The notes under the pieces were generated by a model. The model made no database searches, was not told where the DNA came from, and saw only the letters and a list, made by a program, of their open reading frames with translations. A DNA stretch of 64,000 nucleotides from Myxococcales bacterium (lineage in GTDB: Bacteria > Myxococcota_A > Polyangia > Polyangiales > Houyiibacteriaceae). Numbering within the stretch: the first letter of the stretch is position 1; each line of letters opens with the position of its first letter. The stretch spans positions 1-64,000 of the forward strand of contig JAHBWH010000023.1 in assembly GCA_019637115.1 (NCBI GenBank). Direction: 5' to 3'. Shown one piece after another: positions 55,157 to 64,000 of this stretch. The position numbers and the translations under genes were made by a program.

Positions 55157-57370
55157 CTATTGCAGAGGTCGCGAGCGCGTGCGCAGCCTGGTGAGCACGC
55201 CGTCCAGCGCCTCGTAGACGATGAGCTCTCGGTCGCCGTCGCGGACCGACGCGACCGCGCGCGCGCCGACGCGCTCGGTCGAGTCCACGCCCGTTACGCT
55301 CTCGTCGTCGATGAGCCGCCAGTGCAAGAGATCGTCGCTGACGAAGAGCGCGACCTGCCAGCGCGTCCCGCGGCGGGTGTCGACGCGCACGCGGTAGGTC
55401 GCGCGCTCGACGGTGAGCCGCGGGACGCCGACGGCGTCGACGTGCAGGCCCTCGGTCGGGAGGTCGCTCCACCGCTCGAAGCCGAGCCCGTCGTGGGACG
55501 CGTACGCGGTGGCGCGACCCGCGACGTCGGTCGCGACGAGCACCCACCGGCCCACCGGGCCGACCCACGTCACGGCGAGCCCGACGAGCGGCGTCCGGGG
55601 CGTCGGCGTGAGCCGGAGCGTCTCCACGTCGCCCGCGGGGGCGAGCGCGTCCTCGTCGATCGCGACCCGCACGGGCCGCGGGCCGCCCTCCTCGTGACGC
55701 AGCGCGTGCAGCCAGAAGCCCGCGTCGCCCGCGCGCCGAGTGAGCGAGGGGCTCGTGAAGGGGTGGTCGCCCGCGAGGAGCGGGGTGTCGTCGAAGCCGC
55801 CCGGGGCGCGGGGGACGAAGCGGTCGCGGCGCCCGGGGTCCGGGGCCTTCGCCGCGAAGAGCGCGCCCTCGTCGGCGAAGACGAGCGTGGGGACGCCCTC
55901 GGCGTCGAGCGCGAGCGCAGGATCGCGCGGGTCGAACGCCTGCCAGATCTCGGGGCCGCGCTCGAAGCGCAAGGTGGTCGGCGCGCTCCACGCGCTCGGC
56001 ATGTCGCAGCGCGCGGCGCCCGTCTCGAGCGACGCGATGCGCGCGCCCTGGGAGTCGGTCGCGCCTGGGTTGCGGCTGTGCCCGTAAAGGACGACGTGCG
56101 CGCGCGCCGCGGGCGCGAAGCGCGCACCTTCGAGCAGGATCTCGTCCGCGCGCGCGACCGTGAGCGCGCCCGTCGGCGCGAGCTCGAGCGCCCACGGGCC
56201 TTCGGAGGCGTCCCATCGCGCGACGACGACACCAGCGACGACGAGCCGCACCTCGCTCCGCGCGCCGGAGAGCACGAGCGCGGCGAGCGCGTCGACGTGG
56301 TCGAAGGCGCCGAGGGTGGCCTGGGTGGTCACGCCGAACGCGGCGGACTCGAAGCAGCCGTCACAGTCGACTGGGAGCTCGAAGCGGGCGGCGATCCGCA
56401 CGCGCTCGTGGCGCAGGTCGTAGACCTCTTGGAAGAGGACGCCGCTGTCGTAGTGGGTGTCCCCGCCGAGCGCGAGCGTGGGCCCGACCACGAAGGGCGA
56501 GGGGGCGCCGAAGAGCGTGCTCGCGCCGAGGCAGCTCTCGAGGTCCACGCAGCCCTCGAGCTGCTCGGCGGAGAGACGTGGGCCGGGTGCGTAGTCGCCG
56601 CAGCACGCAGCGCGGCCCGGGCAGCAGCTCGCCAGCGCGCCGCAGCGCGGGTCGCTGCAGTCGGCGTCGGGGTCGTAGGGCGTGTCGTAGCAGGCGGAGA
56701 GGTCGCGGCCGCCATCACCGCGGGCCTCGCCTGAGTCGGTGTAGTTCGCGCTGTCGTCGAGGGGTAGCGGCGCCGGCGCGCTCGGCTGCGGTGGCGCGGC
56801 GTCCTGGCCGGGTACGGTGCCGGCGTCGACGTCGGCGATCGGGCCGGTGTCTGCGTCGCGGCCTTCGGTGGAGTCGTCGAGCGCCATGCAGCCGGTCGCG
56901 AGCACGAGCGCGACGAGCGCGAGCGTCGCGCCCAGCGGTTTGCGTGCGCTGCTGTGCGTGGGGCGTCCGGAGTCGGGACCGTGTTCGCGTCCGTGTCCAT
57001 GTCGTCCGGGACCGCGTCCGCGTCCGTGTCCGTGTCCGGGACCGCGTCCGTGTCCGTGTCCGTGTCCGTGTCCGTGTCCGGGACCGGGACCGGGACCGTG
57101 TCCGTGTCCGGGACCGTGTCCGGGACCGCGTCCGTGTCCGGGACCGGGACCGTGTCCGTGTCCGGGACCGCGTCCGTGTCCGGGACCGTGTCCGGGACCG
57201 CGTCCGTGTCCGGGACCGTGTCCGGGACCGGGACCGTGTCCGTGTCCGGGACCGTGTCCGGGACCGTGTCCGGGAGCGCGTCCGGGACCGCGTCCGTGTC
57301 CGGGACCGGGGCGAACCACCCGTTGGTGGGTCGGCGCGGCGCCGAGGTGTGACGCTTCAGGTGCGCTCAC
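55157..57370 (-). CDS. Large lipoprotein C, with a repeat-rich N-terminal region
   Basis: The mature part (about 600 residues) is a paralog of the next gene: a Cys-rich segment (CYDTPYDPDADC, RAACCGDY), then beta-rich domains with VLYGHSRNPGATDSQ and FERGPEIWQAFD that look like a jelly-roll and a beta-propeller. The hydrophobic stretch LGATLALVALVLATGC is a lipobox-like signal, but it lies about 150 residues after the GTG at 57370, behind Gly/His/Pro repeats from a hexamer array. That GTG overlaps the upstream stop (GTGA). Either translation starts nearer the signal peptide, or the array interrupts it; I could not find an in-frame start there. Function unknown. Confidence 0.65.
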   Translation of the reverse strand: MSAPEASHLGAAPTHQRVVRPGPGHGRGPGRAPGHGPGHGPGHGHGPGPGHGPGHGRGPGHGPGHGRGPGHGHGPGPGHGRGPGHGPGHGHGPGPGPGHGHGHGHGHGRGPGHGHGRGRGPGRHGHGREHGPDSGRPTHSSARKPLGATLALVALVLATGCMALDDSTEGRDADTGPIADVDAGTVPGQDAAPPQPSAPAPLPLDDSANYTDSGEARGDGGRDLSACYDTPYDPDADCSDPRCGALASCCPGRAACCGDYAPGPRLSAEQLEGCVDLESCLGASTLFGAPSPFVVGPTLALGGDTHYDSGVLFQEVYDLRHERVRIAARFELPVDCDGCFESAAFGVTTQATLGAFDHVDALAALVLSGARSEVRLVVAGVVVARWDASEGPWALELAPTGALTVARADEILLEGARFAPAARAHVVLYGHSRNPGATDSQGARIASLETGAARCDMPSAWSAPTTLRFERGPEIWQAFDPRDPALALDAEGVPTLVFADEGALFAAKAPDPGRRDRFVPRAPGGFDDTPLLAGDHPFTSPSLTRRAGDAGFWLHALRHEEGGPRPVRVAIDEDALAPAGDVETLRLTPTPRTPLVGLAVTWVGPVGRWVLVATDVAGRATAYASHDGLGFERWSDLPTEGLHVDAVGVPRLTVERATYRVRVDTRRGTRWQVALFVSDDLLHWRLIDDESVTGVDSTERVGARAVASVRDGDRELIVYEALDGVLTRLRTRSRPLQ
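56990..57316 (-). repeat. GTGTCCGGGACC 12-bp / GTGTCC 6-bp array before the lipoprotein C signal peptide
   Basis: A long array of GTGTCC, GGGACC, GCGTCC and GTGTCCGGGACC units. In the lipoprotein C frame it encodes Gly-His-Pro-Arg repeats. It separates a start codon overlapping the upstream gene from the signal peptide. Confidence 0.93.
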
Positions 57371-59181
57371 GAGCCGCCTCCGAGGCGGGCGTCCCGTGGC
57401 GCCTCGCGGCGCGTACGGGCGAGACGGCGGCGGACTCCGTCGTCGGCGACGTAGTAGAGGGCGAGCTCGTCACCGTCCGAGAGCGCGCTCGCGGCGCGCG
57501 GGCCTCGCGCGTCGAAGCCGACGCTCGCCTCGAGCGCGTCGGGACGCACGCTGCGCCAGGCGACGAGCTCGTCGCTCGCGACCAGCCCGAGCTGCCAGCG
57601 TGTGCCGCTGCGCCAAGCGTGGTGCAGGAGGAACGCGCGCTGATGGACGACGAGCGTCGGCTGACGCGCCCCCTCGAGGTCGTCGAGCGCGCCAGGGAGG
57701 CCTGCCCACACGTCGCCCGTGCTCGGGCCGCGTAGGTGGACGACGATCCGCTCGCCGTCGCGGGCGACGAGGACGGCGTGCCCGAGGTGGTAGAGGAGCG
57801 AAGGCTCCGAGAGGCCGTGCGGGAGGGTGTGGAGGTCGAGGCTCGATGAGACGAAGCGCGCCTCGTCCCACCGGAAGGCCGTGAGCCCACCGCCTTCGGC
57901 GACGACGACGAGCTGGAGGTTGCCCGTCGGGTCCACGGCGAGGGCCGGGCTCGACGCGGCGCGGAGCGCGTCGGGGTAGGCGGCGCTCGGGAGCAGCGCG
58001 AAGCCAGCGCTGTCGCGGGCGACGTGGAGCTCGCGGCGATCGTTCTCGACGGCGGTGAAGGCGAGCCAGGTCGTCGCGCCGACGCGCGCGACGCTGACGT
58101 CCTCGACCTCGTCGAAGACGCGCTCGGTGGCACCCTCGAAGATTCGGAGCAGCTCGCGGCCTCGCCAGGCGCTCGCCGCGTCGCAGACGGCCACCTGCGC
58201 CTCGAGTTCGCGGAGCAGCACGCGTGGCTCTCCGCTCTCGGTGGCGCCGGGGTTGAGGGCGTGGCCGAAGAGCACGACCCGCGCGGCCGGGGCGGGCGCG
58301 TAGCGCGCGGTGGCGACCGGGACGTCGTCGCGAAGGAGCGTCGCGAGCCCGTCGGGGCGCGCCTCGAGCGTCCAGCGCGCGTCCGCGTCGAAGGAGGGGG
58401 CGCGCGCGACCTCGCGATCCGCCACGACGAGCGCGACGCCGTCGCGGGCCGCGGAGACCTGCATCGCGATGAGCGGGGTCACGTGGGTGGTCGTGTCCAC
58501 CGCCGTCTGCGCGGTGAGGCCGACGGAGAAAGCGACGACGCAGCCCCCATCGGTGCAGGGCGTGCGGTCGAAGCGCGCCGTAAGGCGTACGCGGCGGCTC
58601 GTGAGGCCGAGGGCCCCTCCGAGCAGGAGCCCGCTGTCGTAGTGCCCGTCTCCGCCCGCCGCGAGGCCAGCGGTGCCGACCGTGAAGGGCTCGGGCGCTC
58701 CGAACCGTACGTGCGGCACCTCTGCGAGGCAGGCGTCGAGCTCACAGGCGAAGGGCAATGCCTCCGGGAGGTCGCTCTCGGTCTCCACGCAGCAGTCGGC
58801 GCGGCCGATGCAGCAGCTCGCGAGCTCGGCACACGCCCCGCCTGCGCACGCGCTCTCATAGCACGAGGCGCGATCCTCCCCGGCCCCTGGCGAGAGGCCG
58901 ATGTCGTTCTCGGGGTCGGCCGAGAACCCCGGGAAGGGGACGGCGGCTGCGGCGTCGGTGGCCGAAGCGTCGCTGAAGTCAGCCCCACCATCGGACGGCG
59001 GGGTGCGTCCGCCACCGTCTCCTGGGCTCAGCGGGGCCTCCGCGCCGCAGGCGGCGAGGAGCAGGGCGAGCGCCCCGAGCCCGAAGGTCGTTCTCCTCGT
59101 CCTGGGTATCCGCGGGCGAGGGCGCAGGTTTCGCGTGCGGGTCTCCTCGAAGAGGCAACGACCTGGGCGCTGATCGCCCAC
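57367..59181 (-). CDS. Large lipoprotein B
   Basis: About 604 residues. The signal GLGALALLLAACG (lipobox LLAAC) is followed by a Gly/Asp/Ala-rich tether, a Cys cluster (CYESACAGGACAELASCC and CCVE), then beta-rich domains, including VVLFGHALNPGATES and LLRIFEGATERVF, shared with lipoprotein C. The two are clear paralogs by layout and these shared blocks. The GTG at 59181 is a weak choice of start; it leaves a long N-terminal region before the signal. Its stop overlaps the lipoprotein C start (GTGA). The 260-bp gap before the next gene upstream (59182-59441) shows no gene. Confidence 0.7.
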   Translation of the reverse strand: MGDQRPGRCLFEETRTRNLRPRPRIPRTRRTTFGLGALALLLAACGAEAPLSPGDGGGRTPPSDGGADFSDASATDAAAAVPFPGFSADPENDIGLSPGAGEDRASCYESACAGGACAELASCCIGRADCCVETESDLPEALPFACELDACLAEVPHVRFGAPEPFTVGTAGLAAGGDGHYDSGLLLGGALGLTSRRVRLTARFDRTPCTDGGCVVAFSVGLTAQTAVDTTTHVTPLIAMQVSAARDGVALVVADREVARAPSFDADARWTLEARPDGLATLLRDDVPVATARYAPAPAARVVLFGHALNPGATESGEPRVLLRELEAQVAVCDAASAWRGRELLRIFEGATERVFDEVEDVSVARVGATTWLAFTAVENDRRELHVARDSAGFALLPSAAYPDALRAASSPALAVDPTGNLQLVVVAEGGGLTAFRWDEARFVSSSLDLHTLPHGLSEPSLLYHLGHAVLVARDGERIVVHLRGPSTGDVWAGLPGALDDLEGARQPTLVVHQRAFLLHHAWRSGTRWQLGLVASDELVAWRSVRPDALEASVGFDARGPRAASALSDGDELALYYVADDGVRRRLARTRREAPRDARLGGGS

Positions 59182-59441
59182 GCCGGTGACTCGGAGCGAG
59201 CTTCGGGTCGGAGCAATGAGGGCGGGCGAGGGGCGCACGCGGACAGGGTATACACGCGCCGTGCCGTCGCCTACCGGCCCAAGCCGCCTCGTGGGCGGCC
59301 GCCTCGGCGCCTCGCTCCCATTCGGGTGGCGCCGCCTCCGGCGCCGGCCCGGACGTCCTCGTGAAGCGTTTTGCCGGCTGTGCCACCACGTGCCACAGGG
59401 CGCGTCCGCGTGGGCGCTCGTGTCGCGGCGCGGCTCCGAGC

Positions 59442-61553
59442 TCATCGGCCGACGCGCCACGGCTGGTCGAGGGCGACGAGCTCGAAGCGGCGACCCATCG
59501 CGGGCATCGGGACGCGGCGGGTGACGAGGAAGCGGAGCCGGTCGGGGCTCGCGCCGTGGCGGGCGACCGAGACGCCGTCGAGGGTGCAGCCCGCGCAGTC
59601 CTCGAAGGCCCGGTCCAGCCGCGTCAGGATGGGGTTGGCGGGGTAAGGGACGAAGCGGGGAAGCTCCCCGTCGACGGCCTGCTGGCCGACCGCGACGCCG
59701 ACGGAAGCGCCGGCCACGTCGTCGAGGCCGAGGAACCAGAGCCGGTAGACGTAGCGCGTGACGGGCCCGTCTGGCGTGGGCTCGACGTAGGCGTCGAAGA
59801 TGGGCTCGGGCGAGCGCACGCCGTCCCGCGCGAAGAGGCCGAGGTCGTCCGAGGTGAGCACCTCGACGGAGCGCGCGCCGGGGACGACCTCGAAGCCGTC
59901 GATGCGACGGGCGGCGATGGCGCGCAGGGTGCTGCGCGCGCCGTCCTTCATGCACGTGAAGAAGAGCCAGTAGTCGTCGGGCTCAGGCGCGTCGAGGTCG
60001 ACGACGCGCGGCGCGACCGCGGGGTCGCGGAGCGAGTCACAGTCGGGCTCGTCGGCGGCGGCGTGGACGAGCGCGCTGTCCGAAAAACCGTCGAGGCGCC
60101 GATAGTGCAAGTCGAAGCGCTCGCTCGTCATGCGCTCGCGGGCGAAGACGACGGCGGGCACGGTCGACCCGGCGGCGCGCAGCGCGAAGGCGTGCGGCTC
60201 CCGGGCGGCGGCGGAGGGGGTGCAGCTCCCGTCCAGGCAGGACGCGGGCGCGGGTCCGAACCACGGGTCCTCACGCCCGTGCCGCCAGCGGACGCGTGAC
60301 CAGCTCGCGTCGTTCTCGAGCTCTTGCGCGTAGCCGATCGACCAACCGACGCGCGCGGTGGTCGAGAGCTCGGGTTGATCGTTCGTGGCCTCGACGAGCA
60401 CGTGCCAGCAAGCGCTGCTCGTGGGCGCGGGGGAGACGCAGGGGTGCGCGAGGAGGGCGCTCGAGCGGAGCGCCTCGCTGGCCCACCGAGGCTGCCTCGG
60501 GGCCTCGTGCGGCGGCTCGTCGAAGCCGAGGCTCGCCGTGGGTGTGCCGAGCACCTCGCCGGCGGTGAGCGGCCGCCCCTCGCGCGTGAACTGGCTCGGG
60601 TTGGTGCAGTCGAGGGGGTCGACCCGGAAGCCGGGGCCGACCTCCACGCCGACGCCGCGGCCCTCGACGGCGAGGTAGAGGCCCGGCACGGCCTCACAGG
60701 GGGCGCCAGGCTCGGTCACGAGGTTGCGTTGCTCGAGGATCGTCCCGCGCCACTCGAGCAGGGTGGTGCCCGTGAGCGTCACGCGGAGGCTCGCGGCGAG
60801 CGCGGCGCGGCCAGCGGCGTCGACGTCGGCGGTGAGCGTGAGGTCGACCGAGTAGTCTTGCGCGGGGGAGGGGGCGAGCGCGACGGGCTCGGCGACGAGC
60901 GCGCCGGCCTGCGTGATCTCGACGCGCCCCGAGGCGTGGAAGGTGATGGCGAGCTCGTCGAGCAGCCGGCGGCCCACCCGCTGGGTGTCGACGGGGCTGA
61001 GCACGAGCGCGGCGAGCGCGTCACACCGACCGTCTCCGTCGCACATCGCCGCGGGGGTCGGGCCGAGGGCGCGGAAGCTCGCGCGCACGCGGGCGCCGAG
61101 CGCGAGCGGGACACACTCGTCGTAGACGATCGCGAAGGGGTCGATGCCCTCGAAGCGTGTGATGCGACCCCCCTCGACGAGCGGTCGTCGGGTCTCGAGG
61201 GCGGGCTGCCAGCGCGCGAGATCCATGGGCCACGGCCCCTGATCGACGAGGGGCGGCACCACCACGTCGGGCACGCAGCAGTTCGCGTCGGGGTCGGACG
61301 CGCAGTCGAAGTCTTCGCAGTCGACGAGGCCGTCGCCGTCGTCGTCGACCCCGTTGTTGCAGATCTCGCGCGGCCGCGCGTCCGGAGGATCCGCGTCCCC
61401 GGCGTCGCTGGCGTCGCTGGCGTCGCTGGCGTCGGGGTCACCACCGTCGCCGGCGTCCACGCCGCCGTCTTGCTCGAGCAGCCCGGGGTCGGGCGCGTTG
61501 AGGATCGTGCAGCCGGTGAGGGCGAGGGCGACGAGCGTGAGCGAGGCGCGCAT
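59442..61553 (-). CDS. Large lipoprotein A
   Basis: A 703-residue lipoprotein (MRASLTLVALALTGC; lipobox ALTGC). A tether rich in Asp follows, with DASDASDASDAGDAD, then a calcium-binding-like segment NNGVDDDGDGLVDCEDFDC typical of myxobacterial surface proteins. The rest is beta-rich and includes a probable jelly-roll segment and a region with NPILTRLDRAFEDCAGC that resembles beta-propeller glycosidase-type proteins, though no catalytic residues can be assigned. Its ATG overlaps the stop of the PEGA gene by one base (TGATG), so it is co-translated with PEGA and the kinase. It has the same general order of parts as lipoproteins B and C. Confidence 0.8.
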   Translation of the reverse strand: MRASLTLVALALTGCTILNAPDPGLLEQDGGVDAGDGGDPDASDASDASDAGDADPPDARPREICNNGVDDDGDGLVDCEDFDCASDPDANCCVPDVVVPPLVDQGPWPMDLARWQPALETRRPLVEGGRITRFEGIDPFAIVYDECVPLALGARVRASFRALGPTPAAMCDGDGRCDALAALVLSPVDTQRVGRRLLDELAITFHASGRVEITQAGALVAEPVALAPSPAQDYSVDLTLTADVDAAGRAALAASLRVTLTGTTLLEWRGTILEQRNLVTEPGAPCEAVPGLYLAVEGRGVGVEVGPGFRVDPLDCTNPSQFTREGRPLTAGEVLGTPTASLGFDEPPHEAPRQPRWASEALRSSALLAHPCVSPAPTSSACWHVLVEATNDQPELSTTARVGWSIGYAQELENDASWSRVRWRHGREDPWFGPAPASCLDGSCTPSAAAREPHAFALRAAGSTVPAVVFARERMTSERFDLHYRRLDGFSDSALVHAAADEPDCDSLRDPAVAPRVVDLDAPEPDDYWLFFTCMKDGARSTLRAIAARRIDGFEVVPGARSVEVLTSDDLGLFARDGVRSPEPIFDAYVEPTPDGPVTRYVYRLWFLGLDDVAGASVGVAVGQQAVDGELPRFVPYPANPILTRLDRAFEDCAGCTLDGVSVARHGASPDRLRFLVTRRVPMPAMGRRFELVALDQPWRVGR

Positions 61554-62902
61554 CAGAACGACCCTCCGACGCTGGCGCCCAGGGGACCGAGGCGCAGCTC
61601 GACCTGCGCTTCGCTCGGGCTGCCTCGTCCACCTCGACCGCGCGCCGCGAAGAGCACGATCGTGGTCACGAGCAGCGCGCTCGCCACGCCGAGCGTGAGG
61701 TCGGCGACGAGGTTGAGGAGCTTCACCCGATCGAAGCGCGCCTGGCAGTCGTCGGCGGCGGGGCACCGGGATTCGTAGCGCCCGTTCGCGGCGAGAGCGC
61801 CCCCCACGAGGCCGGCCCACGCCGCGGCGGCGACGCCGGTCGTGACGGCGAGCGCTGCGGGAGCCGCGCCGAAGCGGCGCGTGGGGGCGTCGAAGCGGAA
61901 GCGGACACGCGCCTCCGCGTGAGCCGCGATCGTGACCTCGCGACGCTGGGTCTCCCCGCCGACCTCGACCTCGACGACGCGCTCGCCGGGCGTGACGGTG
62001 GCGCGCACCTCGATGCCCTCGCCGATGAGCGCGCCGTCGACGCGCACCCGCGCGGGGCGGGTCGCCTCGACGATGAGCGTCGCCTGCTCGGCCTGCGGGA
62101 CGCGCAAGACGAGCGTCTGCGGGGCGTCTCCCGCGGCGATCCGAAAGCGGCGCTCCTCGCGGCGTCCGTCGGGCAGCGCAAGCACGGCGACGTGCTCGCC
62201 CGGGGGCAGCGTGTGACGGCCGGGCTCGATGGCGGCTCCGTCCAGGGTGAGGGCCACGCCGGCCGCGTCGCCCTCGACCCGGAGGTCGAGCGCGACCCCG
62301 CTGGCCTCGAGGGCGATGGCGACGTCGACGGCCTCGCCCGTGCGCGCGGTGACGCGGCGGCGCGCCTCTTCGTAGTGCGGGTGGCGCGTGACGAGGGTGT
62401 GCGGCCCGGGCTCGAGGGCGAGCTCGAGGGGGGTCCGCCCACGCGGGGCGAGGTCGAGGCGGTCGACGAAGACCTCGGCTCCGGGTGGGGTGCTCGTCAC
62501 CCGCACCACGGCGACCCGGGGGCGCAGCGCGGTGACGCGCGCCTCCCCGTCGCGCCGCTCGGCGTCGGAGAGGCCCTCGATCGCGAGGTACTCGACGAGG
62601 TAGGCGAAGGCCTCGTTCGGGCGCTCGAGGCGCTCGAGGACGACGGCAGCGTTGAAGAGCGCGTTGCGGCTGCGGACGATGCGCAGCGTCGAGACGTAAG
62701 CTTGGAGGGCCTCTTCGAGCAGCGTCCGCTGGCGGGCGCCGCGGGCGCGGGCCGACTCGGCGAAGAGGCGGTTGCCGCGCTCGAAGAAGACCTGCGCTTC
62801 GGCGTTGACGTCCGCCGTCTGCGCGCGCGCCACGAGGGGGCCGAGCGCGCCCCCGAGGGCGAGCAGGGCGACGAGGAGGTGAGAAGCGAAGCGAGGGTTC
62901 AC
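61553..62902 (-). CDS. PEGA domain protein
   Basis: A 449-residue exported protein. It has a signal peptide (ASHLLVALLALGGALGPLVARAQ), helical TPR-like repeats (about 30-125), then PEGA domains (STPPGAEVFVDRLDLAPRGRTPLELAL and later beta-rich repeats). Near the C-terminus two hydrophobic segments (AALAVTTGVAAAAWAGLVGG, LTLGVASALLVTTIVLF) could anchor it. PEGA domains in this group often bind sugars or peptidoglycan at the cell surface. A GTG start follows the kinase stop by 7 bp. It is in the middle of the kinase-PEGA-lipoprotein unit. Confidence 0.8.
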   Translation of the reverse strand: MNPRFASHLLVALLALGGALGPLVARAQTADVNAEAQVFFERGNRLFAESARARGARQRTLLEEALQAYVSTLRIVRSRNALFNAAVVLERLERPNEAFAYLVEYLAIEGLSDAERRDGEARVTALRPRVAVVRVTSTPPGAEVFVDRLDLAPRGRTPLELALEPGPHTLVTRHPHYEEARRRVTARTGEAVDVAIALEASGVALDLRVEGDAAGVALTLDGAAIEPGRHTLPPGEHVAVLALPDGRREERRFRIAAGDAPQTLVLRVPQAEQATLIVEATRPARVRVDGALIGEGIEVRATVTPGERVVEVEVGGETQRREVTIAAHAEARVRFRFDAPTRRFGAAPAALAVTTGVAAAAWAGLVGGALAANGRYESRCPAADDCQARFDRVKLLNLVADLTLGVASALLVTTIVLFAARGRGGRGSPSEAQVELRLGPLGASVGGSF

Positions 62903-62909
62903 GGAGGGG

Positions 62910-64000
62910 TCAGAGCGACATGCGGATGGGGAGGTCGTCGGTCGTCGGGGTCGTGGGCCGACGCCGCGGGGTCAGCCGCGGGCTGAGCTCGGTCCCTTCG
63001 CGGGGGGTGACGAGCACGCGCTCGGGAGCGTACCCCGAAAGGCGGAAATGCACCTCCACGGGCGAACCTGCTTCGAGGGGATGCGTGAGCGGCGTGCGGC
63101 CGAGCTCGGTGTCCCCGACGACGACGGCGGCGCCGGAGGGGCTCGAGGCGAAGCGGACGTCGACGAGGTTGGGGAGCGCAGCCCCCTCTGGCACGGGCTC
63201 GGGCTCGGCGGGGATCGGTGGGTCGGGGGGGGCGACGGGGGCTGGGACGTCCGAGGGCATGATGCTCGGCGCCGCGGCGGTGGCGACGGGAGTCTCGGCG
63301 GGGGTGCGGAGGACGACGTAGCCGAGGGCCCCGAGGAGCGCAGCGACCGCGAGGCCACCGAGGGCGAGGAGCTGGCGCGAGGGGGCTGAGGGGGCGGCCG
63401 TGGGCTGGACGGCACCAGGCTCGGCCGGCGCTGGTTGGGCAGGTGCTGGTTGGGCCAGGGCCACGGGGGTCGCGCGTGCTTCGCTGGGCGTCGGAGCCGA
63501 GGGGCGGAGCGGCGGCATCGAGACGAGGCGCGCCGGGGTCTCGAGCCCCGGGGTCGCGGCGAGGAGCGCCTCCTCGAAGGCCTGCATGCTCTGGAAGCGC
63601 GCGTCGGGGGTCTTCGCCAGCGCGCGCATCAGCACCGCGTCGAGGGCGGGCGGGAGGTCGGGCTGGAAGCTCAACGCCGAGGGTGGCGGCTCGTTGCCGT
63701 GTTTCCAGAGGAGCTGGAAGTAGTTCGAGCCCTCGAAGGGAGGCCGGCCCGTGAGCATCTCGAAGAGCATCACGCCGAGCGCGTAGACGTCCGCGCGGTG
63801 GTCGACGTCCGTCTCCCCGCGGGCCTGCTCGGGCGACATGTAGAGGGGCGTGCCGAGCAGCTGGCCGGTCTTGGTCACCCGCACGGCCTCGGCCTCCGCC
63901 GTGCGGACCTTCGAGATGCCGAAGTCGAGGACCTTCACGAAGTCGGCGTCGTGCTTGCGACAGATGAAGACGTTCTCGGGCTTCAAGTCGCGGTGGACGA
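62910..64000 (-). CDS. Ser/Thr protein kinase with PEGA-like tail (truncated at window edge)
   Basis: The first base of the window's end cuts the gene: VHRDLKPEN appears at the edge, so the N-lobe lies outside. Visible parts are the catalytic HRD, DFG, the GTPLYMSPEQ activation segment, the C-lobe, a Pro/Ala-rich linker (repeats of QPAPA), one membrane helix (LALGGLAVAALLGALGYVV), and a C-terminal PEGA-like domain (SSPSGAAVVVGDTELGRTPL). It would sit in the inner membrane with the PEGA part outside. Its stop is 7 bp before the PEGA gene. Substrates are unknown. Confidence 0.9.
   Translation of the reverse strand, partial: VHRDLKPENVFICRKHDADFVKVLDFGISKVRTAEAEAVRVTKTGQLLGTPLYMSPEQARGETDVDHRADVYALGVMLFEMLTGRPPFEGSNYFQLLWKHGNEPPPSALSFQPDLPPALDAVLMRALAKTPDARFQSMQAFEEALLAATPGLETPARLVSMPPLRPSAPTPSEARATPVALAQPAPAQPAPAEPGAVQPTAAPSAPSRQLLALGGLAVAALLGALGYVVLRTPAETPVATAAAPSIMPSDVPAPVAPPDPPIPAEPEPVPEGAALPNLVDVRFASSPSGAAVVVGDTELGRTPLTHPLEAGSPVEVHFRLSGYAPERVLVTPREGTELSPRLTPRRRPTTPTTDDLPIRMSL

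Noticed and set aside
56954-57352. Ser/Val/Gly-rich plus-strand open frame in the array before lipoprotein C
   Set aside because: It is entirely array-derived and lies antisense to the lipoprotein gene.

Overview
The window is about 70% G+C by eye and reads as chromosomal DNA of a myxobacterium (Myxococcota), most likely a Sandaracinaceae/Polyangiales-type organism. The evidence is indirect: transmembrane eukaryotic-type Ser/Thr kinases, PEGA proteins, a DUF4388/J-domain protein, TIGR04551-like outer-membrane proteins, large Cys-rich and Asp-rich lipoproteins, many GTG starts, and gene orders common in this group (tig-clpP-clpX-lon, scpA-scpB, glyQ-glyS-ppdK). I saw no rRNA, tRNA, CRISPR array, transposase or prophage gene.

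Layout. 1-180: the C-terminal end of a prepilin peptidase. 466-2874 (minus): lipoprotein, unknown protein, proB. 2941-11219: a DUF4388/J-domain protein, a MoxR ATPase/VWA pair, a small putative lipoprotein, a zinc-ribbon Ser/Thr kinase and a lipase-like lipoprotein. 11347-14613 (minus): glycine cleavage genes gcvT-gcvH-gcvPA, with gcvPB not present. 14742-21158: a TIGR01777 epimerase-like protein, the 3-oxoacid CoA-transferase pair, trmB, two envelope proteins and an orphan HTH regulator. 21399-30311 (minus): ribonuclease J, a lipoprotein metalloprotease candidate, trigger factor, ClpP, ClpX and Lon. 30488-36482: two TIGR04551-like porin-type proteins, radA and hpf. 36748-44388: a NosL-like lipoprotein with a polytopic membrane partner, a VWA lipoprotein, an acyltransferase, a Cys-rich lipoprotein and a membrane-anchored coiled-coil protein. 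44893-54040: scpA-scpB, glyQ, glyS, ppdK. 54289-64000 (minus): a rhomboid protease, then three large lipoproteins, a PEGA protein and a truncated Ser/Thr kinase.

The most unusual property is repeat content. Arrays of 6-, 12-, 13-, 15-, 16-, 18-, 36- and 25-28-bp units occur throughout, many built from related GGTCC/GAGACC/GGACC words. Arrays inside genes have units divisible by three (6, 12, 15, 18, 36) and add low-complexity protein. The four arrays with 13-bp units all lie between genes. The condensin accessory proteins ScpA and ScpB both carry long acidic repeat tails made this way. Separately, three genes have their last codons duplicated in tandem just past their own stop.

The best candidate for an undescribed system is 55157-64000: a membrane Ser/Thr kinase with a PEGA tail, a PEGA partner, and three large surface lipoproteins that share a similar layout, with overlapping or near-overlapping reading frames except for one 260-bp gap.
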